Positions 42,638 through 54,259 of a stretch of DNA of 64,000 nucleotides are shown piece after piece. The notes beneath the pieces are model-generated. The model saw nothing but the letters and a program-made list of their open reading frames with translations, ran no database searches and was not told the DNA's origin. The position numbers and the translations under genes are program-made. Location: contig JAHBYW010000002.1 in NCBI GenBank assembly GCA_019635755.1, positions 248,001 through 312,000 of the forward strand. Direction: 5' to 3'. This DNA is from Rhizobiaceae bacterium (GTDB lineage Bacteria > Pseudomonadota > Alphaproteobacteria > Rhizobiales > Rhizobiaceae). The first letter of the stretch is position 1. The number at the start of each line of letters is the position of its first letter.

Positions 42638-44032
42638 ATGAGGGTGGTCGCCGCCATCGCCAAATGGCTTGCGATCGCGGCGCTGGCCGTGATCGCGGGC
42701 GTTGCCGCCTGGCTGTGGATTGCGCCGCCGGACCTGATCCGCGTGGCGACGGGCTATTCGGCCAAGATCGTCTGCTCCAACGTGTTCATCGCCCGCCGCG
42801 ACGCCGCCGACGTGCTGGCGGTCGACGTGCAGGCGCCGGGGCATCCGATCCTGAAACTCGTCAATGTCAGCGTCGACGCGGACAAGAAGACCGTCAGCGC
42901 CGGGCTGTTCGGGCTGTTCGGCGGCGGGCTCGCCGTGGCGCGCGACGGCTTCGGCTGCGCGACCGTGCCGGACGGCGACCTCGCGGCGGTGCCACCGGTG
43001 CCGGCGGTTCAGCCGGCGGCGGCAACGACCGGCATCTGGCCGGAGGGCATCGCGGTCGAGCCGTCGCAGGATCCTGCGCTTGCCGCGATCCTCGACGACA
43101 CCTCGCTGACCGGACCCGGCATGCGGGCGGTCGTGGTCGTGCACAACGGCCGCATCATCGGCGAGCGCTACGGGGCAGGGTTCTCGGCCGAGACACCGCT
43201 GCTCGGCTGGTCGATGACCAAGTCGGTGACGGCCGCGATCATCGGCACGCTCGTGCGCGACGGCAAGCTCTCGCTCGACGGCAACGAACTGCTGGAACCC
43301 TGGAAGGCCGACAAGCGCGGTCTGATCGAGCTCGGCGACCTGACGTCGATGTCGAGCGGGCTGGAGTTCAACGAGGATTACGGCGACGTGACCGACGTCA
43401 CGCGCATGCTCTACCTCGAACCGGATATGGCGGGCTTCGCCGCAGCCAAGCCGCAGACGGCGGACCGCGGAACGGTATGGAGCTATTCGAGCGGCACGAC
43501 GCTCATCCTGTCGCGCATCTGGCAGAACGCCTTCGCCAGCCCGCAGGAGGCGCTGGCCTGGCCGCGAACCGCGCTGTTCGACCCGATCGGCATGAAGAGC
43601 GCCGTGCTCGAAACCGACGCGCGCGGCACCTTCGTCGGCTCGTCCTACCTCTACGCCACGGCCCGTGACTGGGCCCGCTTCGGCCTGTTCATGATCCAGG
43701 ACGGCACGTGGAACGGCCAGGCGATCCTGCCGGTCGACTATGTGCGGTGGATGCGCAGCGAGGTGCCGGCCTCGAAGGGCGAATACGGCAACGGCCAGGT
43801 GTGGCTGCACGGGCCGTCGGGCGGCACGCCCGACGGCGAGGACCCCGACGCCGGGTTCGACCTGCCGCAGGACGCCTACTGGTTCCTCGGCCATGACGGC
43901 CAGTCGATCGCGGTGGTGCCGTCGAAGAAGCTGGTCGTGGTGCGCCTCGGCCTGACGCCGTCCGCCCAGCGCTACAAGTCGCAGGGCCTCGTCGAGGCGC
44001 TCGCCAGGTTCGTGCCGCTGACGGTTGAGTGA
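42638..44032 (+). CDS. membrane-anchored serine hydrolase, beta-lactamase (class C/PBP) fold
   Basis: A 464-residue protein from the ATG at 42638, preceded by GGGAGA; an upstream ATG (42566) adds non-family residues. An N-terminal helix (WLAIAALAVIAGVAAWLW) anchors it to the membrane. The SxxK nucleophile is in GWSMTKSVTAA and the Tyr motif is YSSGTT. The domain continues to YWFLGHDGQSIAVVPS near the end, where H-x-G replaces the KTG triad, as in esterase members. About 100 residues precede the domain (Cys-containing). Motifs are shared with the 28304-29524 protein. Substrate unknown. Confidence 0.88.
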   Translation: MRVVAAIAKWLAIAALAVIAGVAAWLWIAPPDLIRVATGYSAKIVCSNVFIARRDAADVLAVDVQAPGHPILKLVNVSVDADKKTVSAGLFGLFGGGLAVARDGFGCATVPDGDLAAVPPVPAVQPAAATTGIWPEGIAVEPSQDPALAAILDDTSLTGPGMRAVVVVHNGRIIGERYGAGFSAETPLLGWSMTKSVTAAIIGTLVRDGKLSLDGNELLEPWKADKRGLIELGDLTSMSSGLEFNEDYGDVTDVTRMLYLEPDMAGFAAAKPQTADRGTVWSYSSGTTLILSRIWQNAFASPQEALAWPRTALFDPIGMKSAVLETDARGTFVGSSYLYATARDWARFGLFMIQDGTWNGQAILPVDYVRWMRSEVPASKGEYGNGQVWLHGPSGGTPDGEDPDAGFDLPQDAYWFLGHDGQSIAVVPSKKLVVVRLGLTPSAQRYKSQGLVEALARFVPLTVE

Positions 44033-44156
44033 CCGCAGCGGAAAGGCGAATCGAAACCGAGGCTTGCGCCGGTTTGGCGACCCGGCGATTCATCGACTTC
44101 GCGCGACGATTCATCCAGTATGGGCAGGGCAGGGGCGAGGCTGACAGGAGGCCACC

Positions 44157-44546
44157 ATGACCCGACGCGACTTCGATCCCGCCACCGTCAGCCCGGACGG
44201 GCGCGCACCGGCCAAGGCAACGCTCTTCGATGCAGCAAAGGGCGGGCCGTATCGCGGGTTCGTCAATGGCGAGGCGCTCGGCACGCAAATGACGGTGCTC
44301 ACCTACGGGAACGACGAGCCCGGCGTCGGGCCGCCGCTGCACGTGCACCCCTATGACGAGGTCTTCGTCGTCCAGGAGGGCAGAGCGCGCTTCTTCGTCG
44401 GCGACGACGTGGTGGATGCCGTGGCAGGGGAGACGGTGCTCGGCCCGGCCGGCGTTCCGCACCGCTTCATCAATCTCGGACCGGGTCGCCTGCAGACGCT
44501 CGACATCCATCTGTCGCCGCGCTGGATCCAGACCAATCTGGAGTAG
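44157..44546 (+). CDS. small cupin-domain protein
   Basis: A 129-residue single cupin. Motif 1 is PLHVHPYDEVFVVQEGRARF with His, His and Glu ligands; motif 2 is GETVLGPAGVPHRFIN. GGAGG precedes the ATG at 44157 by about 5 nt. It converges on the large oxoprolinase-like gene with 5 nt between their stops and is not part of that operon. It differs in sequence from the cupin at 6768-7181. Function cannot be assigned beyond probable metal-dependent small-molecule binding or catalysis. Confidence 0.85.
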   Translation: MTRRDFDPATVSPDGRAPAKATLFDAAKGGPYRGFVNGEALGTQMTVLTYGNDEPGVGPPLHVHPYDEVFVVQEGRARFFVGDDVVDAVAGETVLGPAGVPHRFINLGPGRLQTLDIHLSPRWIQTNLE

Positions 44547-44551
44547 CGCGG

Positions 44552-48238
<3,687 letters not shown>

Positions 48239-48429
48239 CTCTGCCCCCCTCGTCGACCCGAGGGGTAAGACGCTCCGACGCCGGCTGCAACCGCATCCGC
48301 GCCATCCTCAGGCCTGTAACCGGCCGACACGCATTGTGACGCAACCGGCGGCAGCCCTGCGGCATTTCTCAGCCGACCCCGTCACGCGCGGGTTGCCGCG
48401 CGATCCAGCTCAAAAAGAAGGAGAGTGCC

Positions 48430-48639
48430 ATGAAGAATGCGATTCTTGCCGCCCTGTCCGGCGTCGCCCTGTTCGGCATCGCAGCCTGCAGCGACACCGA
48501 CAACACGACGACGCAGAGCACCACTCCGCCGCTCGAGGAAACGACGCCCGCTCCGCTGGAGCCGGCGCCTGCCCAGCCGGCCCCGGAGGCCGCGCCGTCC
48601 GACGCCGCGCCGCTGGAAGAGCCCGCTCCGGCTCAGTAA
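48430..48639 (+). CDS. small proline-rich lipoprotein
   Basis: A 69-residue protein. [20 protein letters not shown] is a lipoprotein signal with the lipidated cysteine at about residue 20. The mature part is disordered, made of Thr, Pro, Ala and Glu ([14 protein letters not shown]). AAGGAGAG lies just before the ATG, and a terminator follows 22 nt after the stop, so it is a monocistronic unit. Such short Pro/Ala-rich lipoproteins are common in rhizobia and have no known role. Confidence 0.8.
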   Translation: MKNAILAALSGVALFGIAACSDTDNTTTQSTTPPLEETTPAPLEPAPAQPAPEAAPSDAAPLEEPAPAQ

Positions 48640-48660
48640 AGCAGCGCCAAGGCAGAGTGG

Positions 48661-48686
48661 AGGGCCGGTTCGCCGGCCTTTCGCTT
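48661..48686 (+). terminator. rho-independent terminator of the small lipoprotein gene
   Basis: AGGGCCGG-TTCG-CCGGCCTT forms an 8-bp stem (one G-T pair) with a stable UUCG tetraloop, followed by TCGCTTT. Confidence 0.8.
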
Positions 48687-48805
48687 TGCGCCTGACGGGC
48701 ATCGAGTTCCCGCTTCTATGCCGGCAGCTGGTGCCGGCTGGCCGTTCGGGCAGGTGGCATGCCGTCGCCTCGCCAACGCCGCGTTTTTTTCCTAAGAACG
48801 CGGGC

Positions 48806-49525
48806 ATGTCGATCTGGGATCGCATCGGAGAGTTCGTCTCGCGCGTATCGGCGGGCGCCATGACTGGCGTCCTCGATCTCGCGGAGGCCGTGCGCACGAT
48901 CTTCGCGAGCGACCCCGAGTTGCGGCGGAGGGTGGCGTTTTCCGTCGCCATGATCGCGCTCTCGGCGAAGATGGCGAAGGCCGACGGCGTGGTCACCCAG
49001 GACGAGGTGCGGGCGTTCCAGGAAATCTTCGTCGTGCCCGCGGGAGAGGAACGCAACGTCGCGCGGCTCTATGACCTCGCCCAGGCGGACATCGCCGGCT
49101 TCGAGGCCTATGCGCAGCAGATGGCGGGGCTCTGCGGCTCCGGCAAGCCCAACTGCGGCATGCTGACCGACATTCTCGACGGGCTTTTCCACATCGCCAA
49201 GGCCGACGGCGTCCTGCACGAGCGCGAAGGCCGCTTCCTCTACCGCATCGCGCAGATCTTCGAAATCGACGAGATGCGCTACCAGGCCATCCTGGCTCGC
49301 CATGTGAGCGTCGGCGCCACCGATCCCTATGTGGTGCTGGGCATCGAGCGCGGCCGCCCCTTCGAGGAGGTGAAGCGCCACTACCGGCGCCTGGTGGCCG
49401 AAAACCATCCCGACCGGGTGATCGCACGGGGCCTGCCGGAAGAATTCGTGGCGATCGCCACGACGCGGATCGCCGCCATCAACGCGGCCTTCGACCTGAT
49501 CGAGCGCGGCATCAAGGTCCTGTGA
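48806..49525 (+). CDS. TerB-DnaJ (DjlA-like) co-chaperone
   Basis: A 239-residue protein from the ATG at 48806. Residues ~25-165 form a TerB-like helical domain (AMIALSAKMAKADGVVTQDE and a second copy of its motif, LFHIAKADGVLHEREGRFLY). Residues ~175-239 are a C-terminal J domain (DPYVVLGIERGRPFEEVKRH) with the essential HPD in AENHPDRV. DjlA has the same order plus a membrane anchor, which is not obvious here. The stop overlaps the amidase GTG start by 4 nt, so both are made together. Confidence 0.9.
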   Translation: MSIWDRIGEFVSRVSAGAMTGVLDLAEAVRTIFASDPELRRRVAFSVAMIALSAKMAKADGVVTQDEVRAFQEIFVVPAGEERNVARLYDLAQADIAGFEAYAQQMAGLCGSGKPNCGMLTDILDGLFHIAKADGVLHEREGRFLYRIAQIFEIDEMRYQAILARHVSVGATDPYVVLGIERGRPFEEVKRHYRRLVAENHPDRVIARGLPEEFVAIATTRIAAINAAFDLIERGIKVL

Positions 49526-50283
49526 GCGTGGAGACGGCGGTCTTCAAGGCGGACCAGGGCGGGGTACGGGTCAGGCCGTCTCCCAATTTCGGCGACCGTA
49601 AGGGCGGCGAGCGGCCCGACATGCTCGTGCTCCACTACACGGGAATGACCAGCGGGACGGCAGCCGAGGACTGGCTGGCCGACCCGGCGAGCCAGGTGTC
49701 GTCGCACTACCTCGTGCACGAGGACGGCGAGGTCGTTCAGATGGTGGAGGAGCGCGCGCGTGCCTGGCATGCCGGCCGGTCATTCTGGCGCGGCGACAGG
49801 GACGTCAATTCGCGCTCCATCGGCATCGAGATCGTCAATCCAGGCCATGCATTCGGCTATGCGGACTTTCCGGAGCGCCAGGTCGATGCGGTGATCGAAC
49901 TCTGCGGCGGCATCGTCGCGCGGCACGGAATGCGGCCCGATCTGGTGTTAGGGCACTCCGACGTGGCGCCCGGCCGCAAGGTCGATCCGGGCGAGAAATT
50001 CCCCTGGCGGCGGCTCCATGCCGCCGGAATCGGCCATTGGGTCGAGCCTGCGGCAATCCGCGCAGGGGATGAGCAGGCGGCCGGCGACCCGGACGGGATC
50101 GCGCCACTGCTGCAGGCCTACGGCTACGATGCGGGTGCCGATGGGCCGGGGCTGAAACCGGTTATCTTCGCGTTCCAGCAGCATTTTCGGCCTTCGCGGG
50201 TGGATGGCGTGGCCGACCGTTCGACCGTCGAAACCCTGCGGCGCCTGCTCGCCGCGCTGCCGTCCAGCCCGGCGGCGCTGTAA
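49522..50283 (+). CDS. N-acetylmuramoyl-L-alanine amidase (AmiD/AmpD family)
   Basis: A 253-residue amidase_2-type zinc enzyme. Zinc ligands and catalytic residues lie in MLVLHYTGM, ARAWHAGRSFWRG and LGHSDVAPGRKVDPG. The C-terminal ~70 residues form a peptidoglycan-binding-like helical domain (PLLQAYGYDAGADGPGLKPV, FQQHFRPSRVDGVADRSTVE). There is no signal peptide, which suits a cytoplasmic AmpD-like role in recycling anhydro-muropeptides, although AmiD proteins also carry the C-terminal domain. GTG start at 49522 overlaps the chaperone stop (GTGA). Confidence 0.92.
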   Translation: MSVETAVFKADQGGVRVRPSPNFGDRKGGERPDMLVLHYTGMTSGTAAEDWLADPASQVSSHYLVHEDGEVVQMVEERARAWHAGRSFWRGDRDVNSRSIGIEIVNPGHAFGYADFPERQVDAVIELCGGIVARHGMRPDLVLGHSDVAPGRKVDPGEKFPWRRLHAAGIGHWVEPAAIRAGDEQAAGDPDGIAPLLQAYGYDAGADGPGLKPVIFAFQQHFRPSRVDGVADRSTVETLRRLLAALPSSPAAL

Positions 50284-50460
50284 CCGACCGTCACCGAAAG
50301 TGACTTGCGGCGCCTCATTCGCCGCCAATTCGGCAGGCACCCGGACCGCCGTTCCGCGGGCTGTTTTCCGAGTCGCGGGCTCTCTCCCCGTCCCGCCCAT
50401 CGGGACCAATTCTAACGAGCCGCACGCTTTTCCAGGTGTGGCATAGACGAGACGGACTTC

Positions 50461-51102
50461 ATGACACGACTGACGTTTTTGGCGGTGGCGCTGGCCATCG
50501 GAGCGGCGATCTTTGATTCCATGGGCTGGCTGGGCGGATCCGCACAGGCCGGCGTCGCCCGGACCGCGATCGAGGAGCGTGTGGAGGAGGCAACAAAGGC
50601 GATCGCCCCGGCCAAGCGGCCCGGCGATGCCAAGCAGGGCAAGGTGAAGGGGGAGACCGACCCCGTGAAGACGGCGGCGATCCCGCCGAAATCGGCGCCC
50701 AAGGCGCCGAAGAAGGACGACACGGTTCCCGAAATCGTGCTCGAGCCGATCGTCGCCCGCTATGCGGCCGAGCACGGCGTGCCGGAGGATCTGGTGCGCG
50801 CCGTCATCTGGGTGGAAAGCCGCTACAAGGCGGACATCCGCGGCAAGCACGGCGAGATCGGCCTGATGCAGATCAAGCCCACGACCGCGCGCGGCCTCGG
50901 CTATCGCGGGTCGACGGAGGCCCTGTTCGACCCTGAGACCAACATCCGCTGGGGCATGGTCTATCTCGGCAAGGCGCACGAGCTCGCCAATGGCGACATC
51001 TGCGGCACCATCCTTCGCTACAATGCCGGCCACAGCGCCAAGCGCATGAACAAGCGCTCGGCCGCCTATTGCCGGATGGTGATGGAGCACATGGACGGCT
51101 GA
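50461..51102 (+). CDS. secreted SLT-domain lytic transglycosylase
   Basis: A 213-residue protein. An N-terminal signal or anchor (LTFLAVALAIGAAIFDSMGW) is followed by ~60 Lys/Pro/Ala-rich linker residues and a C-terminal SLT domain from about residue 95. The catalytic glutamate is in AVIWVESRYKADI; GEIGLMQIKPTTARGLGY and the closing YNAGHSAKRM are classic. It would cleave peptidoglycan in the periplasm, as do the MltB and GH25 enzymes ten kilobases upstream. A strong terminator follows and separates it from rnpB. Confidence 0.92.
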   Translation: MTRLTFLAVALAIGAAIFDSMGWLGGSAQAGVARTAIEERVEEATKAIAPAKRPGDAKQGKVKGETDPVKTAAIPPKSAPKAPKKDDTVPEIVLEPIVARYAAEHGVPEDLVRAVIWVESRYKADIRGKHGEIGLMQIKPTTARGLGYRGSTEALFDPETNIRWGMVYLGKAHELANGDICGTILRYNAGHSAKRMNKRSAAYCRMVMEHMDG

Positions 51103-51128
51103 GGCCATCCAGGGAGGACGACTTGGCG

Positions 51129-51168
51129 AACGCCGGGCCATGCGCCCGGCGTTTTCGTTTGCTTTTTG
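51129..51168 (+). terminator. rho-independent terminator after the SLT transglycosylase
   Basis: AACGCCGGGC and GCCCGGCGTT form a 10-bp stem around CATGC, followed by TTCGTTTGCTTTTT. The T-rich tail overlaps the start of the rnpB promoter. Confidence 0.9.
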
Positions 51169-51188
51169 CCGGCGCAGTCCCTTTATAC
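51159..51188 (+). promoter_or_regulatory. promoter of rnpB
   Basis: TTGCTT (51159-51164), an 18-nt spacer and TTATAC (51183-51188) place the start site at about 51194, which agrees with the 5' end of the RNase P RNA as judged from its P1 helix. Confidence 0.65.
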
Positions 51189-51192
51189 GCGC

Positions 51193-51615
51193 TGCCAGCT
51201 GGCCGGACGGCCGCTCCACCGGCATGTGTTGCCGGTGGGGAGGAAAGTCCGGGCTCCATGGAAACACGGTGCCGGATAACGTCCGGCGGGGGCGACCCCA
51301 GGGAAAGTGCCACAGAGAGCAGACCGCCCCGCCTGCCAACCGGTCGATGCGACCGGTTGGCCGGCGGGGCAAGGGTGAAAGGGTGGGGTAAGAGCCCACC
51401 GCGCGACCGGCAACGGAAGCGGCACGGCAAACCCCACCGGGAGCAAGACCGAATAGGAACGGCATGAGGGGCAACCCTCGGGACAGTCTCCGGTCCGCCG
51501 TTCGGGTTGGTCGCGCCAGGCGCATGGCGACATGCGCCGCAGAGGAATGGCCGTCACGCCGCGCCGCAGCGATGCGACGCGGCCATACAGAACCCGGCTT
51601 ACAGGCCAGCTGGCA
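51193..51615 (+). ncRNA. rnpB: RNase P RNA, bacterial class A
   Basis: Conserved blocks appear in order: GAGGAAAGTCCGGGCTCC near the 5' end, CAGAGAGCAGACCGCC, AGGGTGAAAGGGTGGGGTAA, CCCACCGGGAGCAAGACCGA and ACAGAACCCGGCTTAC near the 3' end. TGCCAGCTGGCC at 51193 pairs with GGCCAGCTGGCA at 51604-51615 as helix P1. A run of six T follows at 51619. This is the catalytic RNA that matures tRNA 5' ends. Ends are set from P1 and may be off by a few bases. Confidence 0.97.
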
Positions 51616-51714
51616 CTCTTTTTTGGCGCTCCCTGCCCGAAGAGGGCTGCGTCCCATTTGCTTGTGCCGCGGGGCAGGCGTGCGTAGATTATCCCAGAGC
51701 TGCAAGCACAGACC

Positions 51715-51993
51715 ATGAGCCGCATCGACAAACAGCCGATCGAACTCTCCCCGGAACATCTTTCCCTCGTGGAGGGAGTGGTCGAATCCGGAGAGTTCGG
51801 GTCACCGAGCGCCGTCGTGCAGGCCGCGCTCGAGGATTGGAACGAGCGACGGCAGAACCATGGCTATACGCTCTCAGAACTCAGGGCCGCGATCCAGGAC
51901 GGCATAGACAGCGGTTCCAGCCGTGACGGACCGGCGGTTATGAAGAGACTTGCCGCCAAGTACCAGGCGATGGCGGTTGCCGATCCGGAATGA
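51715..51993 (+). CDS. ParD-family antitoxin
   Basis: A 92-residue protein with an N-terminal ribbon-helix-helix segment (IELSPEHLSLVEGVVESGEF, SPSAVVQAALEDWNER) of the ParD/CC2985 type and a C-terminal tail (LRAAIQDGIDSGSSRDG) that in relatives wraps the toxin. The 3' end overlaps the toxin ATG by 4 nt, the usual antitoxin-first order. It begins 100 bp after the rnpB 3' end. The pair would form an autoregulated type II toxin-antitoxin system. Confidence 0.9.
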   Translation: MSRIDKQPIELSPEHLSLVEGVVESGEFGSPSAVVQAALEDWNERRQNHGYTLSELRAAIQDGIDSGSSRDGPAVMKRLAAKYQAMAVADPE

Positions 51994-52283
51994 GCTACAG
52001 GCTCACACCGCAAGCTGAAGCCGACCTCGAAGAGATCGCCGACTACATCTCGCAACACAGTCCCGCAGCCGCGGTGAAACTCATCGACCGCTTGCACGCC
52101 AAGTGGCAGTTGCTGGCAACACAGCCTCGATCTGGCGCGCCACGCGATGACCTGATGCCGGGCCTCAGGCATTCGGTGATGGGGAACCAGATCGCTTTCT
52201 ATAGAATTGACGGAGAAGACGTAGAAATCGTCCGCGTGCTGCACGGTCGGCGCAACATCACCGAGGACGATCTGTCCGCCTAG
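51990..52283 (+). CDS. ParE/RelE-family toxin
   Basis: A 97-residue protein with the ParE fold signature: YRLTPQAEADLEEIADYISQ at the N-terminus, RLHAKWQLLATQPRSGAPRD in the middle and IAFYRIDGEDVEIVRVLHGR at the end, including the conserved Arg/His region. ParE toxins poison DNA gyrase, while close RelE relatives cut mRNA; the sequence favours ParE. The ATG overlaps the antitoxin stop. Its end lies 14 nt from the stop of the convergent metC-like gene. Confidence 0.92.
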   Translation: MSYRLTPQAEADLEEIADYISQHSPAAAVKLIDRLHAKWQLLATQPRSGAPRDDLMPGLRHSVMGNQIAFYRIDGEDVEIVRVLHGRRNITEDDLSA

Positions 52284-52297
52284 AGCGTCGTGTCCGC

Positions 52298-53410
52298 CTA
52301 CCGCACCTTCTTCAGCGCATTTTCCATCGCCGCCCACAGCTCCTCGACCGGCTCGCAGCCGATGGAAAGCCGCACGAAGCCGGCAGCGACGTTGTCGCCC
52401 CAGCGCGCGCGGCGCTCGGCGGACGTGTGAACGCCGCCGAAGGAGGTTGCGGGCTGGATCGACTCGCAGCCATTGATGAAGCTCTCGGCGTCGAGCTCCG
52501 TCGCAAACGTGACCCCGATCAGGAAGCCGAAGCGGTCCATCTGGCGCGCCGCGATCTTGTGGGCCGGATCGGTGGCAAGGCCGGGGAACCGCACCGATTT
52601 GACCTTCGGATGGGCCGCCAGCCGCTCCGCGACGGTGGCGGCCGAGGAGCACATGCGGTCGAACCGCAGCTCCAGCGTCTCCAGGCTGCGATGCACGAGC
52701 CATGCCTCGAACGGGCCGGGAATGCTGCCGGACAGCCTGCGCCAGTCCGCGATCTCGGACATGATGACCGCATTGCGGCTGGCGACATGGCCGAACAGCA
52801 CATCTGAATGGCCGTTGGGCGCCTTGGTGTCCGCGGCAACCAGCACGTCGACGCCCAGTTCCAGCGGGCGCTGGCCGAACGGCGTCATGGTTGTGTTGTC
52901 GGCGACGACCATGGCGCCGGCGCGGTGCGCGGCACCCGCGACGTCGGCGATGTCGCAGACGTCGAGACCCGGATTGGCCGGCGTCTCGATGAAGACCATC
53001 TTGTAGCCCTCAAAGCCGCCGCTCATGTAGTTCGCGGTGGCGCGCTGGATGAACTTGACGCCCTGCGGCTTCAGGAAGCGGTCGGCGAGCGTCCGGGTCG
53101 TGTAGTAGCCGTCGGAGGGCAGCAGCACCTTGTCGCCGCCCTTGAGCAGCGAGAAGAACACCGCCGCGATCGCCGCCATGCCGGACGGAAAGGCGATGGA
53201 CGGCGCATCCTCCAGCACCGACAGCATCCGCTCCACGGCGTCCCAGGTCGGATTGTCGAAACGGCCATACTGCCGCACGCCGGCCGGATCGCCGGGCAGG
53301 TGGTACATGGCCGCCATCGTCAGCGGCAGCGGCACGGGATCGCCCTTCATCATGTCGATGCGGCGAAGATGGGGGAGGCGGGCGGCGCGCGCTTTCTGCT
53401 TGTCGGTCAT
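52298..53410 (-). CDS. metC: cystathionine beta-lyase-like PLP enzyme
   Basis: A 370-residue Cys/Met-metabolism PLP enzyme. Landmarks are YGRFDNPTWDAVERMLSVLE, SGMAAIAAVF near the cofactor phosphate, VVADNTTMTPFGQRPLELG, and the PLP lysine in VAADTKAPNGHSDVLFG. The C-terminal RLSIGCEPVEELWAAM block is typical of the family. The expected reaction is cleavage of cystathionine to homocysteine, although gamma-lyase or gamma-synthase activity is not excluded; the lysine motif TKAPNGHSD is a variant of the usual TKYxxGHSD. It has no operon partner here. Confidence 0.85.
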   Translation of the reverse strand: MTDKQKARAARLPHLRRIDMMKGDPVPLPLTMAAMYHLPGDPAGVRQYGRFDNPTWDAVERMLSVLEDAPSIAFPSGMAAIAAVFFSLLKGGDKVLLPSDGYYTTRTLADRFLKPQGVKFIQRATANYMSGGFEGYKMVFIETPANPGLDVCDIADVAGAAHRAGAMVVADNTTMTPFGQRPLELGVDVLVAADTKAPNGHSDVLFGHVASRNAVIMSEIADWRRLSGSIPGPFEAWLVHRSLETLELRFDRMCSSAATVAERLAAHPKVKSVRFPGLATDPAHKIAARQMDRFGFLIGVTFATELDAESFINGCESIQPATSFGGVHTSAERRARWGDNVAAGFVRLSIGCEPVEELWAAMENALKKVR

Positions 53411-53584
53411 GACCTTTCCGGATTGCGAAGTGCGGCGACGCTATGTTGCCGGGCCGGCATCGGCAAGGGCGAAGGGGCCGGAGCGCCCGTCGCAACGGTT
53501 CGTTAGGCTTAATCAGCGATAAACGGGGCGATGTGGTCGCCGCGCTTGCGGAGTGGGCGTTCCGGGACCGCTGTGGAGCCTGTT

Positions 53585-53618
53585 CCCGTTGACGCCCATA
53601 GTGCCCCATGTTATCCCA
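53585..53618. promoter_or_regulatory. MraZ box array overlapping the dcw promoter
   Basis: On the minus strand, TGGGA, TGGGG and TGGGC recur every 10 bp (complement of CCCA at 53615, 53605 and 53595), with a degenerate fourth repeat at 53585. MraZ binds direct TGGGN repeats with 5-nt spacers. A TTGACG (53589-53594) / TTATCC (53611-53616) promoter candidate overlaps the array. The array lies about 180 bp before mraZ. The rest of 53411-53794 shows no gene. Confidence 0.75.
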
Positions 53619-53794
53619 TAAGGACAATCAGACCTTCGGTTCAGTCAGAGGTGATGCGTTCGCCAGGCCGGCAGCGACGGACGCTGCGCGGACGAATGCG
53701 CTCGGGCTGGGCGCGAGGGAGGCCGGGGGCCGCGCAAGGGGCGCGGACGGGATGATGGAGTGGGTGACGGCGGCGGAAGCGGCTGTAGCGTGTC

Positions 53795-54259
53795 ATGGAC
53801 CGTTTCCTGTCGAACGCTGTGAACAAGATCGACGCCAAGGGCCGCGTCTCGGTTCCGGCCGCCTTCCGGTCGGCGCTCGGCAAGCGGGGTGTCGAGGACA
53901 TCTACGCCCTGAGGGCGCTGGACGAGCCGGCGGTGAACCTCGGCGGCCCGGATCTGCTGGATCGTTTCGAACAGCGGCTGGCGCAGGAAGATCCATTTCT
54001 CGCGACGGCGGACGACATGTCTCTCTACTTCTACGGGGACGGGACGTTCCTGAAGCTCGACCAGGACGGTCGGCTGACGCTTTCCGATTTCATCCGCCAG
54101 CACACAGGGATCACCTCGGAGGTCGCTTTCGTCGGCCGCGGGCATTTCTTCCAGATGTGGCAGCCGCAGCGCTTCGAGGCGCACCGGGACGAAGCACGGG
54201 CACGGCTGCTGAAACTTCGACGCGCGGCTTCGGTGGAAGCCGGCGGGGACCGGGGATGA
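53795..54259 (+). CDS. mraZ: transcriptional regulator MraZ
   Basis: A 154-residue AbrB-fold protein with two SpoVT/MraZ half-domains: [20 protein letters not shown] near the N-terminus and [19 protein letters not shown] in the middle, each with the conserved DxKGR/DxxGR motif. MraZ forms a ring that binds repeats upstream of its own operon and represses the dcw genes; rsmH counteracts it. The candidate binding array lies upstream. The 3' end overlaps rsmH by 4 nt. Confidence 0.95.
   Translation: MDRFLSNAVNKIDAKGRVSVPAAFRSALGKRGVEDIYALRALDEPAVNLGGPDLLDRFEQRLAQEDPFLATADDMSLYFYGDGTFLKLDQDGRLTLSDFIRQHTGITSEVAFVGRGHFFQMWQPQRFEAHRDEARARLLKLRRAASVEAGGDRG

Noticed and set aside
53611-53619. TTATCCCAT as a DnaA box
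   Set aside because: It differs from TTATCCACA at key positions and is better explained as part of the MraZ repeat array.
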